From Mayamaea pseudoterrestris (lineage: Eukaryota; Bacillariophyta; Bacillariophyceae; Sellaphorales; Sellaphoraceae): a stretch of DNA of 64,000 nt. The position numbers and the translations under genes were made by a program. This document shows positions 32,101 to 41,592 of the stretch, one piece after another (within the stretch, counting starts at the first letter, position 1; every line of letters starts with the position of its first letter). The notes beneath the pieces were generated by a model that was given only the letters and a program-made list of their open reading frames with translations, had not been told where the DNA came from and did no database searches. Location of the stretch: NCBI GenBank assembly GCA_027923505.1, contig BROI01000018.1, positions 124,001 through 188,000 of the forward strand. Direction: 5' to 3'.

Positions 32101-34705
32101 TGTATTTTGGTTTTAATATTCTCGGGTCTGCAGGGCACTCTGGCAGTCTGTGTACCAGTGGAGGTGCACCGCTGGCAGCTCCAACAAGTTATTGAATCTG
32201 CCAAGTCTCACCATGCTAGACAGGCTGGTGGATACTGGGTTGATAGTCACCCCAGCATTGGCTCAAAATATCAAGAAACATAAGAGGAATGGGTTGGATG
32301 GCTTAGCAGGCAAGGCTGATGATCCTGTAGCCAAAGCATGGTGCACTGCTAGCACATTCAACAACTTGTTGAATGTGCGGAGTCTCATGGTGCAATGCTG
32401 TGTTATACACCACAATTGACATGCCTATTGTCCAATTGTATCATATGTATTTTGGTTTCAATATTCTTGTGACTGCAGGGCACTCTGGCAGTCTGTGTAC
32501 CAGCGGAGGTGCACCGCTGGCAGCTCCAACAAGTTATTGGATCTGCTGAGTCCCACCATGGCAGACAGGCTGGTGGATATGGGGGCAATAGTCACCACAG
32601 CATTGGCTCAAAATATCAACAAACATAAGTGGAATGGGTTGGATGGCTTAGCAGGCAAGGCTGATGATCCTGTAGCCAAAGCATGGTGCACTGCTTGCAC
32701 ATTCAACAACTTGTTGAATGTGCGGAGTCTCATGTCGCAATGCTGCGTTCCACACCACAATTGACATGACTATTGGTCCAATTGTATCATATGTATTTTG
32801 GTAAATTATTCCCGGGTTTGCAGGGCACTCTGGCAGTCTGTGTACCAGTTGAGGTGCACTGCTGGCAGCTCCTACAAGTTATTGGATCTGCCAAGTCTCA
32901 CCTTGGCAGACAGGCTGGTGGATATTGGGGTGATAGTCACCCCAGCATTGGCTCAAAATGTCAACAAACATAAGAGGAATGGGTTGGATGGCTTAGCAGG
33001 CAAGGATATTGATCCTGTAGCCAAAGCATGGTGCACTGCTAGTACAATCAACAACTTGTTGAATGTGCGGAGTCTCATGGCGCAATGCTGCGTTCCACAC
33101 CACAATTGACATGACTAGTGGTCCAATTGTATCATATGTATTTTGGTTTCAATATTCTTGTGACTGCAGGGCACTCTGGCAGTCTGTGTACCAGTTGAGG
33201 TGCACCACTGGCAGCTCCTACAAGATATTGGATCTGCCGAGTCTCACCTTGGCAGACAGGCTAGTGGATATTGGGGTGATAGTCACCACAGCATTGGTTC
33301 AAAATGTCAACAAACGTCAGAGGAAAGGGGTTCGATGGCTTAGCAGGCAAGGCTGATGATCCTGTAGCCAAAGCATGGTGCATTGCTAGCACATTCAACA
33401 ACTTGTTGAATGTGCGGAGTCTCATGGCACAATGCTGCGTTCCACACCACAATTGACATGACTAATCGTCCAATTGTATCATATGTATTTTGATTTAATA
33501 TTCTTGGATATGCAGGGCACTCTGGCAGTCTGTGTACCAGTTGAGTTGCACTGCTGGCAGCTCCTACAAGTTATTGGATCTGCCGAGTCTCACCTTGGCA
33601 GACAGGCTGGTGGATATTGGGGTGATAGTCACCCCAGCATTGGCTTAAGATGTCAACAAACATAAGCAGAAAGGGGTTATATTGCTTAGCAGGCAAGGCT
33701 GATGATCCTGTAGCCAAAGCATGGTGCACTGCTAGCACATTCAACAACTTGTTGAATGTGAGGAGTCTCATGGCGCAATGCTGCGTTCCACACCACAATT
33801 GACATGACTACTGGTCCAATTGTATCAAATGTATTTTGGTTTCAATATTCTTGGATCTGCAGGCCATTCTGGCAGTCTGTGTACCAGCGGAGGTGCACCG
33901 CTGGCAGCTCCAACAAGTTATTGGATCTGCTGAGTCCCACCATGGCAGACAGGCTGGTGGATATGGGGGCAATAGTCACCACAGCATTGGCTCAAAATGT
34001 CAACATACATAAAAGGAAGGGGTTGGATGGCTCAGCAGGCAAGGCTGATGATCCTGTAGCCAAAGCATGGTGCACTGCTAGCACATTCAACAACTTGTTG
34101 AATGTGCAGATTCTCATGGCACAATGCTGCGTTCCGCACCACAATTGACATGACTATTGGTCCAATTGTATCATATGTATTTTGGTTTCAATATTCTCGG
34201 ATCTGCAGGCCATTCTGGCAGTCTGTGTACCAGTGGAGGTGCACCGCTGGCAGATCCAACAAGTTATTGAATCTGCCAAGTCCCACCATGGCAGACAGGC
34301 TGGTGGATATGGGGGCAAAAGTCACCACAGCATTGGCTCAAAATGTCAACAAACCTAAGAGGAAAGGGGTTGGATGGCTTAGCAGGCAAGGATATTGATC
34401 CTGTAGCCAAAGCATGATGCGTTGCTTGCACATTCAACAAGTTGTTGAATGTGCGGAGTCTCATGGCGCAATGCTGGGTTCCACACCACAATTGACATGA
34501 CTATTGGTCCAATTGTATCATATGTATTTTGGTTTCAATATTCTTGGATCTGAAGGACAATCTGGCAGTCTGTGTACCAGTTGAGGTGCACTGCTGGCAG
34601 CTCCACCATTTTTTTTTATATCTGCCAAGTCTCACCATGGCAGACAGGCTGGTGGATATTGGGGTGATAGTCACCCCAGCATTGGCTCAAAATGTCAACA
34701 AACAA
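29133..34705 (+). repeat. Satellite array, unit about 346 bp, ~16 copies
   Basis: Spacing of the marker GACATGAC (29371, 29716, 30062, 30385, 30731, 31055, 31401, 31725, 32072, then every 345-347 bp to 34494) gives 13 full-length units and three shortened ones (323, 324 and 324 bp). Each full unit carries two dyads: CACATTCAACAA and its exact complement around a single C, and GGGGTGA-TAG-TCACCCC (some units keep only 5 bp of this stem). The shortened units have lost the larger dyad. An 89-residue frame ending CCVPHHN recurs, but variants change amino acids freely and an opposite-strand frame of similar length also recurs, so I do not call it a gene. The last copy is cut off near 34705. Confidence 0.9.
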
Positions 34706-35100
34706 TAGAGGATATTATTCTCGAAAACATGGGCATCAAAGCAAATACTCATGGTTGCCATGACATTCATGCTAGCGTGCGCCTCGCGCGGTCTAGACAC
34801 AATTTCTTTGGAGGGTTATCCTGCGGGTGGTATAATACAACGCATTTTGAATTTTTTGTTGCCCTACGCGGTACCGGTCATTGTCAGCACTGGAAGGCGC
34901 TTCACCAGGCAGACGATACAAGCGAATCTTCCATTTCGTCAACGAAAGGTACAAGAATTAGGCATCCAATGGAGGAATTGATATTTAGCAATACATTTGG
35001 AGAGCCCTTGCATGAGGCGTCGGCGCTGCCGAGCAATCAATGAACGGCGCGCAGTTACTATTAGTCTTAGGTTTATGACAGTCTTGGCATGTTTATGTCA
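34706..35100. other. Right border of the repeat island; possible small frame
   Basis: Unique sequence between the last satellite copy and the DUF2358-like gene. A 76-residue ATG frame at 34751-34981 (+) contains a hydrophobic segment (RILNFLLPYAVPVIV) and a basic C-terminus, but I recognise no family and see no splice context; it may be a gene relic. Confidence 0.25.
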
Positions 35101-35823
35101 TTACACTTGCGTCGTCGGCTTGCGAAAGATTTGCTTCACGCCTTCAAGTGGCTCAATGTCCCACGTCTCCTTGTGCGATACAATCAAGTTTGATTCCGGA
35201 TCAATCTCGCAAATGACTCCCCATGGCCACGCCAATACAGGTTTCCACGGTAGATTGAGCTGCAGCTTGACCATGAACTTTGTCGTTACGACTGGTGGAG
35301 TGGCCAATGCAGTGTTGCCGGCATTTTCTTTCGTCGACTCGTCGTACTGGAGCGGCCTGGCGCTGTACTCGGTAATGGATGATCCCAAGTTGGCCAGGTT
35401 TTGTACAAACCGATCTCGTCCCCGAAAAGAGACGAAAGGGTCGCTAAAGACGCAGTCGGGGTCATAAATGAGTTCATCAATGCTGCCGGATAAAAAGTAC
35501 TGACGCTGATTGTCGGCTTGGATGCGTTGCAAAGTTTCTTGCAAGGACGATGGCGGCTGATCCATGCTGTACACTAGTGAAGCTTGCGTTGCTCCAGGCG
35601 ATTGCTGCTGCTTACTCTTGTCTCCAAATAGATTGCCAAAGGCTTCAACGGCGTACCATGAAGCCTTTGTCAAAGGATTCAAGTCTTCCGATTCGTCTCG
35701 CGTTTTCTTGCCATATAGCCGCGTCAGGATTGCCGACCGTCTAGTATCATGGAGAGATTGAAAGGCTTGCACACTCCTTGCTATTATCACAGCGCATGAA
35801 CATAACGAGACTAGTAGCTTCAT
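35101..35823 (-). CDS. Plastid-targeted DUF2358-like protein
   Basis: 240 residues from ATG at 35823, single exon. The N-terminus (MKLLVSLCSCAVIIARSVQAF) is a signal peptide with Phe at the predicted cleavage point (VQA|FQS), followed by a Ser/Arg/Lys-rich stretch, as in complex-plastid transit signals. The body QRQYFLSGSIDELIYDPDCVFSDPFVSFRGRDRFVQNLANL fits DUF2358, an NTF2-like family found in cyanobacteria and plastids, whose function is not established. It ends with a beta-rich part (VICEIDPESNLIVSHKETWDIEPL). It is divergent with the K+ channel at 35992, 168 bp between starts. Family call by motif recall. Confidence 0.7.
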   Translation of the reverse strand: MKLLVSLCSCAVIIARSVQAFQSLHDTRRSAILTRLYGKKTRDESEDLNPLTKASWYAVEAFGNLFGDKSKQQQSPGATQASLVYSMDQPPSSLQETLQRIQADNQRQYFLSGSIDELIYDPDCVFSDPFVSFRGRDRFVQNLANLGSSITEYSARPLQYDESTKENAGNTALATPPVVTTKFMVKLQLNLPWKPVLAWPWGVICEIDPESNLIVSHKETWDIEPLEGVKQIFRKPTTQV

Positions 35824-35991
35824 TGTGTATACATCAGGCCTTGAGGAATGAATGAGCCACGCGATCTTGTGAATGAAACGAAAACGTGACGGCGCGCCTG
35901 CGCGCGCGGCGCGGCAACCGCGCGTGCCGTTTCCAAAGCAACTCGATCACTTTGCTTCGCACTTGATACGACGAGATGAATCAAGACCACC

Positions 35992-37617
35992 ATGACTACC
36001 CATCGTGAAGCTTCACATGAGGATGATGGTGACAGTCAGGATGAGGAGCAGCAGATGTCTGTTGCAGAGCAATTTCCAAATGGTTCCGACGCAAACAGCG
36101 AAGGAGACGCAGCACCAGCATCAGATGCGAGCAGCTCGTTGAAAAATGTCGTTGACAATCCACAAGCGAAAGCACCGACAGAGTCTATCATACAAGCGTC
36201 AGCAGACCCGAGACAAAGTAATATCAGCGAAAGAGGTGGTATCTGTTATCGACTCATTACCAAAAATAGATGCTTATGGCGGTGTCTTAAGTCTTTTCCT
36301 CGGATTACAGCCTTGTGCTACGGCGTCTTGCTTCCATTGGGACTTCTCGTGGTGCTGGCAACACTTGTTGGACTCATGCTGGCCAAGTCGGAGGCTCCCA
36401 ATGAAGTTCATGTTAATGACAAGAACCTTGAAAATACTGCCAAGAGTTTGTCGGCTGCCATGACTCTTGGCGAAATCACGTCGCGCATTCCCAAGCTTTG
36501 TATGAATTTGTTCTTTTTCAATGACACGCAGTCTCATAATTTGACGGAGAAACTGTCAGACTACATTCTCAAAGCTAGTCAAGATAGCAATTCCTTTCAA
36601 GATGTCTATCGCAATGATCAAAGCAGTTCTGGAAGTATGGTGACGATCAATACGACTGATCTGTACGAATTCATGAAGGAGTGTGGTCAAGCGGCCACTC
36701 CAGCGGTAGAACAACTCTTTCGAAAGCTCAAGAACTCAACGGCAAACTCGGCTAGCATGACCTTCAACTGGATTCGGTGTTTTCCAGGTGCACGTGGCAT
36801 TGAATCACTTTCAGTTCCATGGTTGACGAGATCCAACCTCAGTGAGATCCAGCCCCAAGCCCAGCGAGACTTGTTTACGCAAACTTGGTGGGCGGATCAG
36901 CAACAGCTATATCAGCAGCATTTGAATGCATCTATTGCCTCTGGGGATGGTAGCGACCCGGTGAATCTAACAAAAGCTAAACTGCATGCCTACCAACAAA
37001 GCATTGACCAAGCGACTGGAGGCACTGCATGTGAGTTGAATGCAGCAGCGAGCGGCTGGTTCTGGTTCATTATCTTGTCGACGGTGGGTTACGGAAATCA
37101 AAACATTACAACTGCCATGGGTCGCCGTATAGTTTACGTGCTTGGTTTCTTGTCCATTCTGGCGTTTGGTGCAATCTTGTCGACGGCTGGCTACGTCGTC
37201 GCAAGTATTGTTGACGACGCTCTTGTTCGCTACAAGCTGCGCTTCCTTACGCGAACCTGGACAAGCTGCTTTCTTTGGGGCGGGTTGTACATTTTATCCA
37301 TGCTGTCGATTGCCAGTTTCACGACGCGGTGGAAACATGAACGACTCGATGGAACTGCTTCAACCTTTACCCTATCGGATGGGTATTGGTTTGGCTATAT
37401 TAGTTCAACATCGATTGGCCTAGGTGATATATTCTTGGAACCCGAGGTCTTTCTTGGAATTGACTTGGTCACATTTCCCATGTTGTTTCTGTTTTCCTTC
37501 GTCTTGGCGTCTGCGTTCATCGCCAAGTTTGTCCATTGGGTGGTCTCGGTGGTTGGAAAGCGGTCGATACTTGAAAATCTGCTAACAGAACTCAAGACAA
37601 TTGATCCTTTAAAGTGA
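35992..37617 (+). CDS. Two-pore-domain potassium channel-like protein, paralogue 2
   Basis: 541 residues, single exon, ATG at 35992. Architecture as in the gene at 19070: charged N-terminus, TM1 (GVLLPLGLLVVLATLVGLML), a ~230-residue glycosylatable loop, pore 1 STVGYGN, TM2 (VYVLGFLSILAFGAILSTAGYVV), TM3, pore 2 STSIGLGD, TM4 and a short tail. Shared blocks include NLTK/LYQQSIDQATG..C versus FLRSVDQATGRAGC just before pore 1, which shows true paralogy. The intron of paralogue 1 (between TM1 and pore 1) is absent here, so it was lost here or gained there. The paralogues face away from each other across the repeat island. Both filters have the residues needed for K+ selectivity. Confidence 0.85.
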   Translation: MTTHREASHEDDGDSQDEEQQMSVAEQFPNGSDANSEGDAAPASDASSSLKNVVDNPQAKAPTESIIQASADPRQSNISERGGICYRLITKNRCLWRCLKSFPRITALCYGVLLPLGLLVVLATLVGLMLAKSEAPNEVHVNDKNLENTAKSLSAAMTLGEITSRIPKLCMNLFFFNDTQSHNLTEKLSDYILKASQDSNSFQDVYRNDQSSSGSMVTINTTDLYEFMKECGQAATPAVEQLFRKLKNSTANSASMTFNWIRCFPGARGIESLSVPWLTRSNLSEIQPQAQRDLFTQTWWADQQQLYQQHLNASIASGDGSDPVNLTKAKLHAYQQSIDQATGGTACELNAAASGWFWFIILSTVGYGNQNITTAMGRRIVYVLGFLSILAFGAILSTAGYVVASIVDDALVRYKLRFLTRTWTSCFLWGGLYILSMLSIASFTTRWKHERLDGTASTFTLSDGYWFGYISSTSIGLGDIFLEPEVFLGIDLVTFPMLFLFSFVLASAFIAKFVHWVVSVVGKRSILENLLTELKTIDPLK

Positions 37618-37739
37618 GCTGACAATGCGGACAATTTTCCAGGCTAGCCGCTGCGCGTCGATTCGATCTAAGAAAAGATTGTCAAAGTGTAACACAGATT
37701 TGTCTATAAAAGTTACAAGTACTTTGCTTTCATCGACTC

Positions 37740-39135
37740 TCAATGCGAAGAAGGACCGAGGTGGAAGAAGTCGACGGCAAAGATGAACAATATCGGGTAG
37801 ACGAACAGCATGTATGGATTCTTCGTTGGCAGCAGCCAATCCAATTGAAACGGATCAGTTTTAATTTCGTCAACAGCTTTCTTCTTGTTGGTGGCATCCA
37901 ACAAAGGTACTCTGATCGGCTTGATCGACGCCACAGGGGCGTCCGGTAAAATGACTTTTCGTGACTAAATGTCATACTGGCACTCAAGTTTCCGTTGACG
38001 CTTCGAAGATCAGTTGAAGGCAATGCCGGCGCGGCGCGCCAGCCCGTCCAGCTGTTTCAGAGTCTGCGATTTGCTACTTTCAGACAATGTCTGAAAGTAT
38101 CTTTCTGATTCAGACAATGTCTGAAAGTATCTGGCTTAATCAGACAATGTCTGAAAGTACTTTTTACTTTCAGACAGAATCTGAAAGTATGTGACTATTA
38201 CGTTTAAAGTACTTTTTGCAGATGCTGTAAATATCAATGGTCAAAAAAGTCATTTTTATTATGTGCAGCCATCCATGACGGTGAACTTGATGCCTTCGAC
38301 AACGCTCGTTGCCGTGCATACGCTTACAAGCACTACCACTGTCAGCTCAAGCTATAGAAGGCCAATTCTAATAATTTCATCTTCAAAATAGACTAAATAA
38401 TATATGGCGATTGGATCTGTCAAGTTGGTTTGGTCGTGAGGGGCCTGTGGAGCTCACGACGACACGATTTGTGTTCATGGGGGCCCAGGCGCCAGTTCCG
38501 CTTCATGCAGCCAACACATCATCCTTTTCCTGGGAAACCATTACTATATTGCCAGGTTCTTGACACGAATGACCATTTATAACACGTATTGCAACAAGCT
38601 GTATGGCTAGTCAGTGCTTGTCGAAGGTGCCATGGTCGTCGTCGTCGAAAACTTGGTGGTGGCAGTCATACCATCGAGACATTTCAATGGAAACAGCTGC
38701 CTCCACGACCAATCATAAGCTATAAAATATCATTGACTTCGCTTTCAGAAAAATTAGGCTTAATCAGATAGAATCTGAAAGTATCTTTCACTTTCAGACA
38801 GTGTCTGAAAGTACTTTTCTGATTCAGACAATGTCTGAAAGTATCTTTCTGATTCAGACAACGTCTGAAAGTAAATTCGGCGATCCGTTGGCGCGCAAGC
38901 ATAGACTGGATTGGCACGCGCGCATTTTCACCAATCAAATCTTATCCACGACTAAAATTTAGAAGCGGTGCGACATTTTCGGCGAAAATGACGTTTTACC
39001 GGACGCTCCAGGAAGTGTCGTTGGCTTGTTTCGACTGGCCCGTGTGACTACCGGTGCTATAATGTTAGATACATGGAAAGCGTTAGTTCCCGCAAGAGTA
39101 CTGAGCACGAGTAGAGCATAGATTAATGCCTTCAT
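37740..39135 (-). pseudogene. Plastid-type single-TM protein gene interrupted by a transposon
   Basis: On minus, ATG at 39135 opens a signal peptide ending in NAF (LVLSTLAGTNA|FHVS), then 20 residues to KPTTLP. There the frame meets a TIR element (37937-39008). Beyond it the frame resumes with VASIKPIRVPLLDATNKKK..DWLLPTKNPYMLFVYPILFIFAVDFFHLGPSSH and a stop at 37740. Dropping the element and one CAG target copy joins the halves in frame (about 107 residues). The product would be a small plastid protein with one membrane span near its C-terminus; family not recognised. Either this allele is disrupted or the element is spliced out as an unusually long intron. It is convergent with the K+ channel gene, 122 bp apart. 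Confidence 0.6.
37937..39008. mobile_element. Non-autonomous TIR DNA transposon, 1.07 kb
   Basis: Left end GGGCGTCCGGTAAAA and right end TTTTACCGGACGCTC are inverted repeats, extending as TGACTTTTCG against CGTCATTTTCG with small gaps (~25 bp in all). CAG precedes the left end (37934-37936) and follows the right end (39009-39011), a 3-bp target duplication. Four copies of a palindrome TTTCAGACAATGTCTGAAA or close variants sit ~125-255 bp inside the left end and four more ~135-245 bp inside the right end. No transposase is encoded. Superfamily not assigned: CAG fits neither the TWA target of Harbinger nor the CACTA terminus of En/Spm, although 3-bp duplications occur in both. Confidence 0.75.
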
Positions 39136-39473
39136 GTTATTGTCTGCTCGCCTTCGTGTGTTGCATTGTGCGAGGTTGAGAAACGTCGCATGCTTCCAAA
39201 TTTTTCAATGTCTTAGAGGTTTTCATTAGCTAACGTACATTCTACCAGTAATGCTGTTGATATAATAGCCAAGCGCACCTTCCCATGCCTTGACTAAAAT
39301 GTAAAGCAGCTGTTCATTTGCATTTATGTACCATGCTTAATATTCAACCTTTTAAGCACTTCAAAGCATTGGAAGACGGTACACAGTCAGAGAATGCTCT
39401 ACAAATACGTGACTGCAATAGTTGCGGAATTAATTTACTCCCCGTGTTATAGCATATTAAGACCGATAAGCCA
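39136..39473. other. Intergenic stretch, A/T-rich
   Basis: Upstream of the interrupted plastid-protein gene and downstream of the SLC35-type gene. No frame or RNA recognised; the promoter of the interrupted gene should lie in its left part. Confidence 0.4.
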
Positions 39474-40996
39474 TTACACTAAAACCTTGTCATCGCGAAA
39501 CTTGCCACCTGCCAACTCGACACCGTCGTCCTCGTCGTCGCGCTCGTCCAACATTTTGGTCATTTCCTCCGACACTTCCAATAGCTTTGGGCCGTGGTCG
39601 CCACCATGGCCACCACCCTTCTTCGACTTGCCCATGAAATTCATTACCATGGCGCCAACGCTTACTACAAGCCCAAAACATTGCGTCGAGTTCAAGTAGT
39701 GGCCATAAAAGTAGATACTTGCAATTAACGTTGTGACCTTTCGGGCCAGCCCAATGATGGAACATGTCAGTGCTCCAAACTTTGCAATCGTGACAAAGAT
39801 GAACACCTGACCGAGCGCACCGGTCAAGCCAAGTGCGACCAGCAAGAATCCCATGTCTTGAATCATTTGAAGGAATACATGCACCTGGTTGAACACCAAG
39901 AGACCAACACCTGCCAAGATAGTCTTGCCGAGTTGGATGTTATACATTAAATCAAACGGCTGCACCGAGTGCACACTCATGAGCTTGTCTTCGTAGGCTC
40001 CAGTGCCGCCGTCGAAACATAGCGACACAAAGAGCAAGAGAATGCCAATCACTTGAGCCGCCGAGTCTGTATTACCGTCAGCGTCGCTCGACTTTTTCTT
40101 GTCGCCCGCTCCCATGAACAAGGCGACTCCCAATACAATCATGACAACGTTGACATACTTTTTCATTGGATATCGCTTGCCCATGAGTGTGCCCATGAGC
40201 ATGACTGGGACGGGCTTGCAACTCTTGGCGAGGACTTGAATGGGATAGATAACGTAGCTGTATCATGTTGAAGAGATTAGAAACAGTGTAACAGAGAAAC
40301 AGGGGAGGCGATGTGAGACATTGCCCTTCATTGACGTGAAAGAAAATCGTAGGAAACTGCCCGAGTTTAGTCTACTCACCGCAGAGACCGCACCGAACAG
40401 AATGTACTTCCCATACTCGTCAAGCCAAGAATTGCAAATCGAGCCGGTGGAATGGTCGTTGGAGTTTCGTCTCGAACATAGCGTCCAGCAGCAGCCGTGA
40501 GCGTGTACAATCCCGACGTGACAAACAGAAAGGAAAGCTCGTGGAGCTTGCGGCCACCACTCGTCGTGTACTCGAGCAAGAGGCCGTAGGCGACAAAGGA
40601 AAACATGATTCCCATGAAACATATGAATAACCAAAATAGTTCTTGTGACTTTGGTGATTGATGGGAGGGTGAAGAAGGCGATGTACCCAGCTCGTGATGA
40701 TCAAGTGATGTATCCGTTATTCCGAAATGGTCATTGTCCTTGTAAGGACTTTGTCTCTTTGGTTGCAAAGGATCACTCCCATATATATTATCTTCGGCAT
40801 CCTCCGCTGCTTCCGTGTCTTCATATTCCAATGTATTGCTTGATTTTGCTCTTGGTTCATCCAAAATAGATCGCTCGCTCTGGGCCGCGTTTGTCGATGG
40901 CGTGCGTCGCTGCGGCTTGGCGCCTCCAGAGCCGGCTCCTCCCGCTGTAATTACTTGCACATTATTGCCTATATTAGCAAACCCTTTCCCTGACAT
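39474..40996 (-). CDS. SLC35B1-type nucleotide-sugar/ATP transporter
   Basis: ER or Golgi antiporter of the drug/metabolite transporter superfamily; animal SLC35B1 exchanges ATP/ADP at the ER and others carry UDP-sugars. Exons 40380-40996 and 39474-40257 flank a 122-nt intron (G|GTGAGT..TACAG), totalling 466 residues. A ~115-residue polar, acidic N-terminus precedes about ten TM segments beginning ELFWLFICFMGIMFSFVAYGLLLEY. The signature SLRYVIYPIQVLAKSCKPVPVMLMGTL is completed across the intron, followed by CFDGGTGAYEDKLM and GQVFIFVTIAKFGALTCSIIGLARK. The C-terminus is charged and lacks the classic KKXX retrieval signal. Family firm, substrate unknown. Confidence 0.85.
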
Positions 40997-41592
40997 GTTC
41001 AGATGGCTTTTGTTGTCAAAGTAACACTATTACGACGGTAGTGAGACGGCGACAATCCCATGGTCGACTCTCGTCACTGCCAATGCTTGCTCTGATTTAT
41101 AAAGTCGCACCGTCACTACTCATCCACGACTTGCTGCTTTGATGAAAGGTGTCACCTTTAGCTACCATACCTTAGCACCTTTTAACTTTGATACAGAAAG
41201 TCCGGTACAAGTGGAAGCACTCCTAGATGTTCATGCTGGACATGCTGGGCATGCTGGACGAATAGGGCAATCGGCTAGGAGGAGGTGCAAGTTTTGAACC
41301 AAGATCACTACCGGGGACTTTGGTGCCCTTTCATAGAATAGTTAGGAATATATATAAAAATATGATTGGCAACAGAAACTCATGGACCAATGGGCAAGGA
41401 GGCAAAGGACTGAGAAAATGGCTGGCGTCCTTGCACGCGAAACGCGACTACGAGGACTCAACTACTCGGCGTAGCAAGTACACCACGCGGCTGAGTTTGT
41501 GAAGGACGATAAGGGAAACGTTTGCGGCTAGATCACCAATTAACCAGTGATTGAAACGGCAATAAATGACATTTCAAGTAATAAGCTCGCTA
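40997..41592. other. Intergenic stretch with a short 9-bp tandem repeat
   Basis: Promoter side of the SLC35B1-type gene, with a CCATGGTCGACTC site at 41058-41070, and 3' side of the SURF6 gene. A 9-bp unit CATGCTGGA/G is repeated three times near 41232-41258. No gene seen. Confidence 0.4.

Noticed and set aside
29133-34705. Tandem family of 89-residue proteins ending CCVPHHN
   Set aside because: The frame recurs only because the satellite recurs; unit differences change residues freely, an opposite-strand frame recurs equally, and no promoter or splice context sets it apart.
29133-34705. CRISPR-like array
   Set aside because: Units are ~346 bp with no short repeat/unique spacer alternation, and the genome is eukaryotic.
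37730-38023. 97-residue frame spanning the left TIR boundary
   Set aside because: It runs across the transposon junction in a frame different from both host halves and starts inside the element.
38078-38873. Palindrome clusters as free-standing transcription-factor operators
   Set aside because: Both clusters lie symmetrically inside an element with TIRs and target duplications, which explains them better.
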